NCBI RefSeq assembly: GCF_003985125.1
Contig: NZ_ML133585.1
Coordinates: 1-64,000 of the forward strand
DNA from: Rhizobium phaseoli
GTDB lineage: Bacteria > Pseudomonadota > Alphaproteobacteria > Rhizobiales > Rhizobiaceae
DNA length: 64,000 bases
Direction of reading: 5' to 3'
Notes under the pieces: model-generated
Told to the model about the DNA's origin: nothing
Seen by the model: the letters and a program-made list of their open reading frames with translations, nothing else
Database searches by the model: none
Translations under genes and position numbers: made by a program
In this document: one piece after another, positions 7,371 to 15,427 of the stretch
Position numbering within the stretch: the first letter of the stretch is position 1
How the letters are laid out: the number at the start of each line of letters is the position of its first letter

Positions 7371-7742
7371 CTACGAGCGAACCCGCAAGACGCAGCCCGC
7401 CGCAACGGCCAGCCATCCAAGCATCATCGACCAGCCACCGGTCGGGGCGGCATAAGGGAAGAGGCCGGCGCCGGTAAAGCGCAGCGTGACGAGGTCACCC
7501 GCAAAGAGCAGCGTTCCCAAGATCATAAGAAAACCGGCCAGCCAGGCGGTTTTGAGCCTTGCCGTGCCGAGAGCCAATGCCAGCAGGGCAGGGGCATGCG
7601 CGAGACACATGGCGGATGCGGAAGCCGCGAGATTGGCTTCCCCGCCGCCATGGGCGGCAAGGGCGGCGAGCGCCACGCCGGCCACGCCGAACAGGCCGGC
7701 AAAGAGATAGAGCACCGGTTCCAGACGCGCATTCAGGCTCAT
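7371..7742 (-). CDS. DUF423 family membrane protein
   Basis: A 123-aa inner-membrane protein with four hydrophobic helices and the DUF423 features LFAGLFGVAGVALAALAAHG near the start and APTGGWSMMLGWLAVA near the end. The molecular role of the family is unknown. Its ATG at 7742 overlaps the stop of the upstream truncated haemoglobin gene (ATGA), so the two are co-transcribed; an open extension to 7790 lies inside that gene and is unlikely to be used. Confidence 0.85.
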   Translation of the reverse strand: MSLNARLEPVLYLFAGLFGVAGVALAALAAHGGGEANLAASASAMCLAHAPALLALALGTARLKTAWLAGFLMILGTLLFAGDLVTLRFTGAGLFPYAAPTGGWSMMLGWLAVAAGCVLRVRS

Positions 7743-8221
7743 GGTTGTTCCTCGATCGGGGCCTTGTTCTGCATGTGATAGGCAAGGCATTCGACCGGCG
7801 CCCAGATCAGATCGCGCAACGCCTGGCTGGCGATCGTCTCATCGAGCGCGCGGCGGAAGCAGAGCAGCCATTCGTCGCGCTCGACCGGGCCGATCTCGGC
7901 GACGAAATGGCGGCTGCGCAGGCGCGGATGGCCGCGCTTGTCGGTATAGAGCAGCGGGCCGCCGAGATAGCCGGTCATGTATTCGTAGAATTTCTCTTCG
8001 CTGCCTTGAAGGCTCGGCGGGTGCACGGCGCGCACATAGCTTGCCTCCGGCAGCGTATCCATCAGTGCATAGAAGCGGTGCGTCAGTGCCCGTACGGCGG
8101 GATCGCCGCCGATCGCTTCATATAGAGTGGTGACCTTTTCCGTCACGGAACCATCCCAGCTGTCATTCACCGTCCGCCGATCTTCATGCACCGGGTGGAA
8201 TAGGATCGCAACTGTCATCAA
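7739..8221 (-). CDS. Group II truncated haemoglobin
   Basis: A globin of up to 160 aa with the 2-on-2 fold, recognisable from TLYEAIGGDPAVRALTHRFYALMDTLPEA, YLGGPLLYTDKRGHPRLRSRH (proximal His region) and the Trp of DEWLLCFRRAL that marks group II. Such proteins bind oxygen, NO or peroxide in stress defence. The start is uncertain: 8221 or 8218 (ATG), or a GTG at 8146 that begins VTEKVTTLYEAIGG, closer to the domain. It diverges from the TetR gene, and the palindrome at 8287-8300 lies in the shared promoter region. Confidence 0.87.
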   Translation of the reverse strand: MMTVAILFHPVHEDRRTVNDSWDGSVTEKVTTLYEAIGGDPAVRALTHRFYALMDTLPEASYVRAVHPPSLQGSEEKFYEYMTGYLGGPLLYTDKRGHPRLRSRHFVAEIGPVERDEWLLCFRRALDETIASQALRDLIWAPVECLAYHMQNKAPIEEQP

Positions 8222-8278
8222 GTTGCCGCGGCATTTCGCGCATAATGCCTGCGTCGCAGGGGTTCTCGCCGATTCTTC

Positions 8279-8305
8279 TTGACAAAACCGTCCGGACGGT
8301 ATCTT
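8279..8305 (+). promoter_or_regulatory. Promoter with 14-bp palindromic operator before tetR-SMR
   Basis: TTGACA at 8279-8284 and TATCTT at 8300-8305 resemble -35 and -10 boxes with a short 15-base spacer. The perfect palindrome ACCGTCCGGACGGT (8287-8300) fills that spacer, an arrangement typical of TetR autoregulation. The predicted transcript would start only a few bases before the ATG at 8314, so the mRNA may be nearly leaderless. Confidence 0.6.
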
Positions 8306-8313
8306 TGTGTTTC

Positions 8314-8877
8314 ATGTCGAACGCTCATCATCGCAAGAAACAACCGGCTCGCGTGCGCCAGCAATTGCTGGATGTCGCCGCGCGTCTTGCGGCGAGCGAA
8401 GGCATGGCCGCGGTCACACTCGACGCGGTGTCGACCGCCTCCAGCGTCAGCAAGGGCGGGCTGTTGCATCATTTCCCGACGAAGAATGCGCTGCTCGATG
8501 CGCTGTTCGAGAGCCTGCTCGAAAAATTCGACGCCGAAATAGGGGAGCTGATGCGCGGCGATCCGCTGCCGCAGGGCCGTTTCACCCGCGCCTATGTCAG
8601 GGCGGTATCCGGCCTCAAGGATCGCCCCGACGATTCCAGGAGTTGGACGCAGGTGACGATCGCGCTCCTTGCCGAACCCCGGCTGCGCCTACGCTGGCGC
8701 CAATGGGTGCAGGCGCGGGCAGAGGAATATGTCGGTACCGACTCCTCGCTCGACGCACAGATCGTGCGTTTTGCCGCCGACGGGCTTTGGTTCGCGGACA
8801 CGCTGGAAAGCCACGATATCGACAGTGCCCTGAGGCGCGATCTCATCGGCCGCCTTGTGGAACTGACGGGCAAGTAA
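8314..8877 (+). CDS. TetR family transcriptional regulator
   Basis: A 187-aa repressor with an N-terminal TetR helix-turn-helix (LLDVAARLAASEGMAAVTLDAVSTASSVSKGGLLHHFPTKNALLDAL) and a helical ligand-binding domain. It is 18 bases ahead of a small multidrug resistance transporter, so it probably represses its own gene and that pump through the palindrome at 8287-8300. The ATG at 8314 (MSNAHHRKK) is chosen over an open extension to 8245, which would overlap the promoter. No Shine-Dalgarno sequence is visible, in keeping with a leaderless start. Confidence 0.88.
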   Translation: MSNAHHRKKQPARVRQQLLDVAARLAASEGMAAVTLDAVSTASSVSKGGLLHHFPTKNALLDALFESLLEKFDAEIGELMRGDPLPQGRFTRAYVRAVSGLKDRPDDSRSWTQVTIALLAEPRLRLRWRQWVQARAEEYVGTDSSLDAQIVRFAADGLWFADTLESHDIDSALRRDLIGRLVELTGK

Positions 8878-8895
8878 TCCGAAAGGGAATTCTTG

Positions 8896-9237
8896 ATGAA
8901 CCAGGCCGTCGTTTACGGGCTGCTTTTTGCAGCCATCGTCCTCGAAGTTATCGGCACGACCGCGCTGCAATTGTCGCAGCAGTTCACCCGCATCGGGCCG
9001 ACGGCACTTGTCGTTGCCTGTTATGCGGCGGCCTTCTACTGCCTGTCGCTGACCCTGAAGAGCATTCCTGTCGGTATTGCCTATGCGATTTGGAGCGCTT
9101 TGGGAATCGTCCTGATTTCTTCGGTGGGTCTCGTCTTCTTCAAGCAGCGCCTCGACCTGCCGGCGGTCATCGGCCTGGGTCTGATCATATCCGGCGTCGT
9201 CGTCGTCAACCTGTTCTCGAAATCCGTTTCGCATTGA
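8896..9237 (+). CDS. Small multidrug resistance (SMR/EmrE) efflux protein
   Basis: A 113-aa inner-membrane proton antiporter with four helices. The membrane-embedded Glu (E17) lies in LLFAAIVLEVIGTTALQLS, and the SMR motif YAIWSALGIVLISSVGLVFFKQRL is present. It would export cationic drugs or quaternary ammonium compounds. AAAGGGAA precedes the ATG at 8896. It is the partner of the TetR gene directly upstream. Confidence 0.9.
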   Translation: MNQAVVYGLLFAAIVLEVIGTTALQLSQQFTRIGPTALVVACYAAAFYCLSLTLKSIPVGIAYAIWSALGIVLISSVGLVFFKQRLDLPAVIGLGLIISGVVVVNLFSKSVSH

Positions 9238-9289
9238 TTTTGCTGCGATAATTTGGAAGCCTCCTTCGAGACGTGCGAGACAAATTTTC

Positions 9290-9322
9290 CCCTTTGTCAA
9301 ATTCCTGACAAAGGGCTATGTG
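9290..9322 (+). promoter_or_regulatory. Inverted repeat overlapping a putative thuA promoter
   Basis: A perfect 10-bp inverted repeat, CCCTTTGTCA (9290-9299) and TGACAAAGGG (9306-9315), with a six-base spacer, lies about 115 bases upstream of thuA. TTGTCA (9294-9299) and TATGTG (9317-9322), 17 bases apart, could be the -35 and -10 boxes, so the repeat would cover the promoter as a repressor operator. The regulator is unknown. Confidence 0.45.
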
Positions 9323-9431
9323 TTGCTTGGACGTGGAGGAGATTGAGGCGCACCCAGCGCCTTTTTCCAAAGCGCTTTGAATTCTGCTTTTCCCGCCTGC
9401 TCGATACTTCCAGCTTCCAGAGGAGCACATC

Positions 9432-10217
9432 ATGACCATTCGCACCATTGTGTGGGGTGAAAACATTCATGAAACTACCAATGCAATCGTCCGCGGCATC
9501 TATCCCGAGGGCATGCACACGACGATCGCCAATGCGTTGAATGCCGATCCCGCGATCTCAGCGACGACGGCGACACTGCAGGAGCCGGAACATGGGCTGA
9601 GCGAGGCCCGCCTGGCCGAAACCGACGTGCTGACCTGGTGGGGCCATAAGGATCATGGCGCGGTCTCCGACGTCATCGTCGAGCGCGTTGCCAAACGCGT
9701 CTGGGAGGGCATGGGCCTGCTGGTGCTGCATTCCGGCCATTTCTCCAAGATTTTCAAGCGGCTGATGGGCACGCCCTGCGCGCTGAAATGGCGTGAGGCG
9801 GGCGAACGCGAGCGGCTGTGGACGATCAACCCGCGCCATCCGATCGCCGCCGGCATCGGTGAGCATTTCGAGCTGGAAAACGAGGAAATGTACGGCGAGC
9901 AGTTCTCGGTGCCGGAGCCGCTGGAAACAGTGTTCATCTCCTGGTTCCAGGGCGGCGAAGTGTTCCGCTCGGGCCTGACCTGGCGGCGCGGCGCCGGCAA
10001 CATCTTCTATTTCCGCCCCGGCCACGAGACCTATCCGACCTATCACGACGCCACCGTCCAGAAGGTGCTGATCAATGGCGTCAAGTGGGCCTATAACCCC
10101 GAGGGCGCGTTGACTGCCATTATCGACGCTCCAAATGTGCCGGTAGAGAAGGCGCTGGAGCCGATCGTCGAACGCGGCCCGAAACTGCACCAGGCCGGCG
10201 AAGCCGGTTACCGCTGA
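9432..10217 (+). CDS. thuA: ThuA-like trehalose utilisation protein
   Basis: A 261-aa cytoplasmic protein with the class I glutamine-amidotransferase-like ThuA fold, seen in VLTWWGHKDHGAVSDVIVERV, GLLVLHSGHFSKIFKRLMGT and the NPRHPIAAGI segment. In Sinorhizobium thuA and thuB are needed for trehalose, maltitol and related disaccharide catabolism through 3-keto sugars. AGAGGAG precedes the ATG. It is followed nine bases later by the thuB-like gene; no sugar ABC transporter lies beside it here, unlike the classical thuEFGKAB locus, so this may be a paralogue. Confidence 0.85.
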   Translation: MTIRTIVWGENIHETTNAIVRGIYPEGMHTTIANALNADPAISATTATLQEPEHGLSEARLAETDVLTWWGHKDHGAVSDVIVERVAKRVWEGMGLLVLHSGHFSKIFKRLMGTPCALKWREAGERERLWTINPRHPIAAGIGEHFELENEEMYGEQFSVPEPLETVFISWFQGGEVFRSGLTWRRGAGNIFYFRPGHETYPTYHDATVQKVLINGVKWAYNPEGALTAIIDAPNVPVEKALEPIVERGPKLHQAGEAGYR

Positions 10218-10226
10218 GGAGCATTC

Positions 10227-11270
10227 ATGCGACTACTCGTTCTTGGCACTGGCGTGATGGCCAAAAACCAGCTCACCCACTTCAGCAAAATCGACGGTGT
10301 GACTGTTGTGGGCGCCGTCGACACCGATCCCGACCGGCTCTCCGCCTTCGCCGACAAGTTCGGCATCGAAAAGCGGTTTCTGACGCTGGATGAGGCCATC
10401 GCCTGGGGCGAATTCGATGCGGCGACGAATATCACCCCCGATCGCATCCATCACCCGACCACGCTGGCGCTGATCGCCGCCGGCAAACATGTGCTCTGCG
10501 AGAAGCCGCTGGCCGAAAACTATCCGAAGGCGCTGGAGATGACGGAAGCGGCCGAAAAGGCCGGTGTCATCAACATGGTCAATCTCACCTACCGCAACGT
10601 GGCGCCGCTGCAGCGCGCCCGCGAGATGGTGCTATCGGGCGAGCTCGGCACGATCAAGCATGTGGAGGCTTCCTATCTCCAGAGCTGGCTGGTCTCGCGC
10701 GCCTGGGGCGACTGGCGCACCGAATCGACCTGGCTGTGGCGGCTTTCCACCGGCCACGGCTCGAACGGCGTGCTCGGCGATGTCGGCATCCACATCCTCG
10801 ATTTCGCCGCCTATGGTGCGGCGACCGACATCGACCATGTCTTTGCGCGGCTGAAGACCTTCAACAAGGCGCCGGGCGGCCAGATCGGCGAGTATATGCT
10901 CGACGCCAATGACAGCTTCACCATGGCGGTCGATTTCGCCAACGGCGCGCTCGGCGTCATCCATGCCAGCCGCTGGGCGACGGGCCATCTGAACGAGCTG
11001 AAGCTGCGCATCTACGGCGAAAAGGGCAGCCTCGAGGTCATCCATCGTCCGGCCGGATCCGAACTGCGCGGCTGCCTCGGCGACGCTGTCGAGACGGCGA
11101 CGTGGAAGGAGATCGAGGTCCCCTCAGTGCCGACCAACTATCAGCGTTTTGCCGAGGCGGTGGCAAGCGGCATCCAGCCCGACCCGAATTTCCGCCACGC
11201 CGCCAACCTGCAGAAGGTGCTCGACCTTGCCATGGAGACCGAGCGCGAGCGGCGCGAGCTGAAGGTCTGA
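10227..11270 (+). CDS. thuB: ThuB-like Gfo/Idh/MocA family oxidoreductase
   Basis: A 347-aa NAD(P)-dependent dehydrogenase. The Rossmann motif GTGVMAKNQ lies at residues 7-15, the conserved EKP of the Gfo/Idh family at 92-94 (LCEKPLAENYP), and a C-terminal substrate domain includes DVGIHILDFAAYG. It pairs with thuA and would oxidise or reduce the 3-keto sugar intermediate. GAGGAG lies seven bases before the ATG. The thuB name rests on pairing with thuA; the exact substrate is not decided by the sequence. Confidence 0.83.
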   Translation: MRLLVLGTGVMAKNQLTHFSKIDGVTVVGAVDTDPDRLSAFADKFGIEKRFLTLDEAIAWGEFDAATNITPDRIHHPTTLALIAAGKHVLCEKPLAENYPKALEMTEAAEKAGVINMVNLTYRNVAPLQRAREMVLSGELGTIKHVEASYLQSWLVSRAWGDWRTESTWLWRLSTGHGSNGVLGDVGIHILDFAAYGAATDIDHVFARLKTFNKAPGGQIGEYMLDANDSFTMAVDFANGALGVIHASRWATGHLNELKLRIYGEKGSLEVIHRPAGSELRGCLGDAVETATWKEIEVPSVPTNYQRFAEAVASGIQPDPNFRHAANLQKVLDLAMETERERRELKV

Positions 11271-11279
11271 TCGAGATAT

Positions 11280-11315
11280 GGAACCGCTTGCGATGCGAGC
11301 GTCGTCAGCGGTTCC
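11280..11315 (+). terminator. Hairpin after thuB, possible terminator
   Basis: A 9-bp stem, GGAACCGCT (11280-11288) with AGCGGTTCC (11307-11315), begins ten bases past the thuB stop. No T-run follows, so it is only a candidate terminator or mRNA-stabilising hairpin. Confidence 0.35.
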
Positions 11316-11410
11316 CTGCCTGAGATCTTCGTAAGCTATTCTGTATTCTGGTTTTTCCTGTCTATGGTAGGTTTGATGCCGATGGGCATTACAAGGCGAG
11401 GGCAAGCCGC

Positions 11411-11848
11411 ATGAAAAGCCTTCTCACGACCTGGCCGCTTTGGGCGCTTCTTTCCGCCGGCTTCGCAGCACTCACGGCGATTTTCGCCAAGGTCGGCGTC
11501 GAGAACGTGAATTCCGATTTCGCGACCTTCATTCGCACCATCGTCATCCTGCTGGCGGCGGGAATGATGATCTATGTGACCGGCAATTGGCAGGAGCCAT
11601 CTTCGGTGTCGGGCAGGACTTGGCTCTTCCTTGTGCTCTCCGGCCTTGCCACCGGCGCCTCCTGGATCTGCTATTTCCGGGCTTTGAAGCTCGGTGATGC
11701 CGCGCGTGTGGCACCGATCGACAAACTATCGGTCGTCTTCGTGGCGGTTTTTGCGGTGCTCTTCCTGGGCGAGCGCCTGACGCTTCCGAACTGGCTTGGC
11801 ATCATCATGATTGCCGGAGGCGCCGTGCTCGTCGCCTACAGGGCCTGA
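11411..11848 (+). CDS. EamA-like single-domain membrane transporter
   Basis: A 145-aa protein with five hydrophobic helices and one EamA (DMT superfamily) repeat, ending GERLTLPNWLGIIMIAGGAVLVAYRA, the usual last helix of that repeat. Most EamA proteins carry two repeats; half-size members such as this probably dimerise. The substrate is unknown. It has its own upstream region and no obvious operon partner. Confidence 0.8.
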   Translation: MKSLLTTWPLWALLSAGFAALTAIFAKVGVENVNSDFATFIRTIVILLAAGMMIYVTGNWQEPSSVSGRTWLFLVLSGLATGASWICYFRALKLGDAARVAPIDKLSVVFVAVFAVLFLGERLTLPNWLGIIMIAGGAVLVAYRA

Positions 11849-11953
11849 ACCCGGGAGAAGGCATAAAGCTGTAAGGCTGGTTCCGACGACGGCTTTTCCC
11901 TGCGGGGCGTCGAGCCGCTTTGGATCTGCTATATTTTCGCGTTATGCTTCCAT

Positions 11954-13489
11954 ATGGGCAGCTCGACGCTTTCCTTCGGTCCGTTCCTTTACGATCCCGC
12001 GACAGGAAGCCTGCGGCGGGAGGGCAAACCTGTTGCGACGGGGCAGCGGCCGGCGGCCCTGCTTGGCCGGCTGCTGGAAGCCGAGGGGCGGGTCGTTACC
12101 AAGGCGGATTTGATGGAGCGGGCCTGGCCGGGGCTTGCCGTCGAGGAAGGCAACCTCACGGTGCAGATCGCCGCTCTCCGGAAGCTTCTCGGGGCAAGAC
12201 CCGATGGGATGGACTGGATCGTCACCGTTCCAAGGGTCGGCTATCGCCTGCCGCGTCAGGACGATGCCGCGTCGGCGCCCGCAGGCCCGCAGCCGCCGAC
12301 CGTGGCGGTTCTTCCCTTCGTCAATCTCGGCGGCGATGCCGATCAGGATTACTTCGCCGACGGCGTGGTGACTGACATCATCACGGCGCTGGCGCGCTTC
12401 CGTTCCTTTTCGGTCGTCTCGCGCAACTCCGCCTTCGTCTACAAGGGGCGCAGCATCGATGTCAGGGAGGTGGCGGCCCAGCTTGGGGTGCGCTACGTGC
12501 TCGAAGGCAGCATCCGGCGTGAAGGTTCGCAGGTGCGCATCAACGTGCAGCTGGTTGACGGCGTGACGGCGGCCAATCTCTGGGCCGATCATTTCGAAGA
12601 CGGCATCGGCGGCATGTTCGCCTTTCAGGATCATATCACAGAGCGGGTCGCCTCGACCGTCGAGCCGACGATCGAAATCGCCGAAATCCAGAGATCACGG
12701 CGCGACCGGCCAAACAGCCCGGCGGTTTACGATCTCTATCTGCGTGCGCTTGCCGCAATCATCGACGAGTCGATCGAAAACAATGCCATCGCCTATGGCC
12801 TGCTGCAGCAGGCGCTCGCCATCGAGCCGGAAAATCCGATGATCCTGTCGCACGCCGCCTGGGCGCTCGAACATCGCATCGCCATGGGCTGGCCGCGGCT
12901 TGGAGAGGACGACGTGGCGGAATGCGTCAGTCTCGCGCGGCGCGGTCTCCAGTACTCCGGCGGCGATCCCCGCGTGATGGCGCATTGCGGCATGGCATTG
13001 GTGCAGGCCGGCAAGGATTATGAAGGCGGCATGGCCGTGCTGGAGGCGGCCGCGGCCGCCAATCCCAACGATCTTTTCGTCGCGGCCTGCTCCGGCACCG
13101 CCGCCTTGCACTGCGGCGATATCGATCGCGCGCTCGAGCGCCTGCATCGCGCTTTGAGGCTGGGGCCGCGCGATCCGGATGCGCGGTTTTCGCTGACCGC
13201 CATCGCCATGGCCGAGCTTATCCGCGGCAATTACGAGGCGGCGATTTCCTATGCGTCGCGCTCGCTGGCCCTCAATGCCCATTTCGATCCGACCTACTGG
13301 ATGCTGATCGCCGCCCATGCGCATCTCGGCCATATCGAGGAGGCGCGGCGGTTCCTGCATGCGCTTGAGGCGATCGCGCCCGATGTAACGCTGGAGAGGA
13401 TCGTGGCGGGGCAGCCGGCCAAAGATCCGCGACGTTTCGCGCCGGTTCTGGACGGTCTGGCGCGTGCCGGGATGCGGGCGCGCGCGTAG
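11954..13489 (+). CDS. Winged-helix regulator with TolB-like and TPR regions
   Basis: A 511-aa protein. Residues about 1-100 form an OmpR/CadC-type winged helix (GYRL at its end, DLMERAWPGLAVEEGNLTVQIAALRKLL in the middle). Residues about 110-240 resemble the TolB-like domain seen in such regulators (VAVLPFVNLGGDADQDYFADGVVTDIITALARF). The rest is TPR-like helical repeats (LLQQALAIEPENPMILSHAAWALEH). There is no membrane helix, unlike CadC. It may sense a small molecule or partner protein; targets are unknown. The start at 11954 gives a complete winged helix, and a start a few residues earlier cannot be excluded. Confidence 0.85.
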   Translation: MGSSTLSFGPFLYDPATGSLRREGKPVATGQRPAALLGRLLEAEGRVVTKADLMERAWPGLAVEEGNLTVQIAALRKLLGARPDGMDWIVTVPRVGYRLPRQDDAASAPAGPQPPTVAVLPFVNLGGDADQDYFADGVVTDIITALARFRSFSVVSRNSAFVYKGRSIDVREVAAQLGVRYVLEGSIRREGSQVRINVQLVDGVTAANLWADHFEDGIGGMFAFQDHITERVASTVEPTIEIAEIQRSRRDRPNSPAVYDLYLRALAAIIDESIENNAIAYGLLQQALAIEPENPMILSHAAWALEHRIAMGWPRLGEDDVAECVSLARRGLQYSGGDPRVMAHCGMALVQAGKDYEGGMAVLEAAAAANPNDLFVAACSGTAALHCGDIDRALERLHRALRLGPRDPDARFSLTAIAMAELIRGNYEAAISYASRSLALNAHFDPTYWMLIAAHAHLGHIEEARRFLHALEAIAPDVTLERIVAGQPAKDPRRFAPVLDGLARAGMRARA

Positions 13490-13588
13490 GTTTTTGGAAG
13501 TTTTTGCAGCTTTTCGCCGAACCTTTAAGGACGCAGCCGCATTGCCTGCGCCACTCTCATCCCATCGACCGGGATGGAGGATCGGCTC

Positions 13589-13801
13589 ATGCTTTCCAGC
13601 CTTACGATTCTATCGCTCAAACAGGGCAAGCTTTACGGCGAGCATATGCCGGTCGAGGCGCTGCCGTCCGGCTTCAGGCTGCCACGGCTCCTCGCCGTCC
13701 CATTGTCGCCAATCGGCCGTTGGCGCAAGCGCCCGAAAAGCAGCCCCGCCGAAGCGGGGCCGAAGGTTGCCGAGCCGCAACAGGCGGCACCGGCTGCTTG
13801 A
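13589..13801 (+). CDS. Small hypothetical protein (70 aa)
   Basis: A 70-aa frame, MLSSLTILSLKQGKLYGEHM..., with GGAGG nine bases before the ATG at 13589. The C-terminal half is Pro/Ala/Lys-rich. No family is recognised. Its stop touches the stop of the convergent DUF1236 gene. The good ribosome binding site is the main support. Confidence 0.4.
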   Translation: MLSSLTILSLKQGKLYGEHMPVEALPSGFRLPRLLAVPLSPIGRWRKRPKSSPAEAGPKVAEPQQAAPAA

Positions 13802-14197
13802 TTATTCGATGACCTGTACGACGCGGTGGGTGCGAGGTTCGACGATCACATGCTGATTGTTGATGACCGTGTAGGCGTATTTCGGGTTATCTGGCACCGG
13901 GGTAACGACGACATCGGCCGGGAGCGGCTTGCCGACGACGATAGGCTCCTGAACCACCACCCGGGCGGTCGGGGCAGGCTGCTGCTGGACATAGGTGACG
14001 ACCTCGCGCGGCGGCGGATCGACGACGGCGCCGGCGACACCGCCGGCTATGCCGCCAACGGCAGCACCCACGGGGCCGCCGACGATGGCGCCGGTGATGG
14101 CGCCGCCAGCGGCACCGGTGACAGCGCCATCAGCAAGCGCGTTGGTGGCGAAAGACGAAAGCGCAAGGGCGCCGGAGACAAGTAGAATCTTGTACAT
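13802..14197 (-). CDS. Exported DUF1236 family protein with glycine-zipper segment
   Basis: A 131-aa protein with a signal peptide (MYKILLVSGALALSSFATNALA). A Gly/Ala-rich segment follows (GAAGGAITGAIVGGPVGAAVG, glycine-zipper type), then a C-terminal DUF1236 domain ending YTVINNQHVIVEPRTHRVVQVIE. Proteins of this type are common envelope proteins of rhizobia without a known function. A strong AAAGGAGA precedes the ATG at 14197; the frame stays open upstream into the next gene but has no signal peptide there. Confidence 0.85.
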   Translation of the reverse strand: MYKILLVSGALALSSFATNALADGAVTGAAGGAITGAIVGGPVGAAVGGIAGGVAGAVVDPPPREVVTYVQQQPAPTARVVVQEPIVVGKPLPADVVVTPVPDNPKYAYTVINNQHVIVEPRTHRVVQVIE

Positions 14198-14313
14198 TTT
14201 GCTTCTCCTTTGCTGGGGTTGCGTCTGGGTAACGACGTCGCCCGGCCGATGTTCCGGCAGGAGATTCACGCTTTGGAAGCCCGGTTCACATTCTGTGAGG
14301 CGGCCGAAACGCC

Positions 14314-15426
14314 TCATTCCAGGCGACGGCGGAAGAGCCAGGCAGCGGCGCTGAGGGTGACGACGGCGATCAGTGCGAGCGGGATCGTCTGGTTTATCAC
14401 CTCGCTCAAGGGAATGTCCTTGAGGAAGACGCCTTTGACGATCACCAGGAAATAACGCAGCGGATTGATGAAGGTTATCGGCTGCAGCCAGCCCGGCATG
14501 TTCTCGATCGGCGTCGCGAAGCCCGAAAGCAGCATGGCCGGCACCATGAACAGGAAGGCGCCGAGGATCGCCTGCTGTTGCGTCATCGACAGCGCCGAGA
14601 TGAAGAGGCCGAGGCCGGCGACCGAGCCGAGATAGAAGACCGCACTCCCGTAAAGCAGGAAGAGCGAGCCGCGCAGCGGCACTTCGAAGAGGAAGACGGC
14701 GGCCAGGATATAGACGGTGATATGGAAGAGGCCGATCATCATCGGCGGGATCAGCTTGCCGATCAGGATCTCGTGCATGCGCAGCGGCGAGACCATCAGC
14801 TGGTCGAAAGTGCCGAGCTCGCGTTCGCGGGCAATGGAGAGAGCTGTCACGATCAGGCCGATCAGAAGCGCGATGCTGGCGATCAGGTTCGGCACCATGA
14901 ACCATTGATAGGTCAGGTTCGGGTTGAACCAGTTGCGCGGCACCGATGACACCATGCCGGCGCCGGCGCGCTTGCCTGCCGGCGTTTCGGCGGCAAGGGT
15001 GCCGCTGATCTGCGAGAGGTAACCTGCAACGATCTGCGAGGCGTTGGAGCGGCGGCCGTCGAGCACCATCTGCAGGTCGGCCGGGGCTCCCGCCTCGATA
15101 TTGCGCGAGAAATCCGGGCCGATCTCGACGGCCGCGATCACCGTCTGGTTATCGATCGCCACGCGGACTTCGCCCTGGTTGGCGGCGATCTCGATATGGC
15201 GGAAGGTCGGCGCGCCATCGATGCGCTCGATCAGTTCTTGGCCCCAATGGCCGCTGTCGCGGTTGAGGATCATGACGTCGACGTTACGCACCTCGAGTGT
15301 GGCGGCATAGGAAAAGACCAGAAGCTGGACGATCGGCGGGCCGATCAGGATGGCGCGGCCCTTGGGGTCGCGCAGCACGGCGAGCAGTTCCTTGACGATG
15401 AGCGCGTAGAGCCTCGTCCATCCCAT
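14314..15426 (-). CDS. ybhR: ABC-2 type efflux permease, YbhR-like
   Basis: A 370-aa inner-membrane permease: one N-terminal helix near residues 25-45, a large periplasmic domain (to about 170) and five C-terminal helices of the ABC2_membrane family (MVPNLIASIALLIGLIVTALSIARERELGTFDQLMVSPL). With YbhS it should form the heterodimeric channel of the YbhGFSR exporter, known in Escherichia coli to affect sensitivity to drugs such as chloramphenicol and cefoperazone. It is the last gene of the operon, one base after ybhS. Confidence 0.85.
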   Translation of the reverse strand: MGWTRLYALIVKELLAVLRDPKGRAILIGPPIVQLLVFSYAATLEVRNVDVMILNRDSGHWGQELIERIDGAPTFRHIEIAANQGEVRVAIDNQTVIAAVEIGPDFSRNIEAGAPADLQMVLDGRRSNASQIVAGYLSQISGTLAAETPAGKRAGAGMVSSVPRNWFNPNLTYQWFMVPNLIASIALLIGLIVTALSIARERELGTFDQLMVSPLRMHEILIGKLIPPMMIGLFHITVYILAAVFLFEVPLRGSLFLLYGSAVFYLGSVAGLGLFISALSMTQQQAILGAFLFMVPAMLLSGFATPIENMPGWLQPITFINPLRYFLVIVKGVFLKDIPLSEVINQTIPLALIAVVTLSAAAWLFRRRLE

Positions 15427-15427
15427 C

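Noticed and set aside
14295..14316. Hairpin TGAGGCG/CGCCTCA at the end of ybhR
   Set aside because: It overlaps the stop codon and has no T-run, so it is not supported as a terminator.
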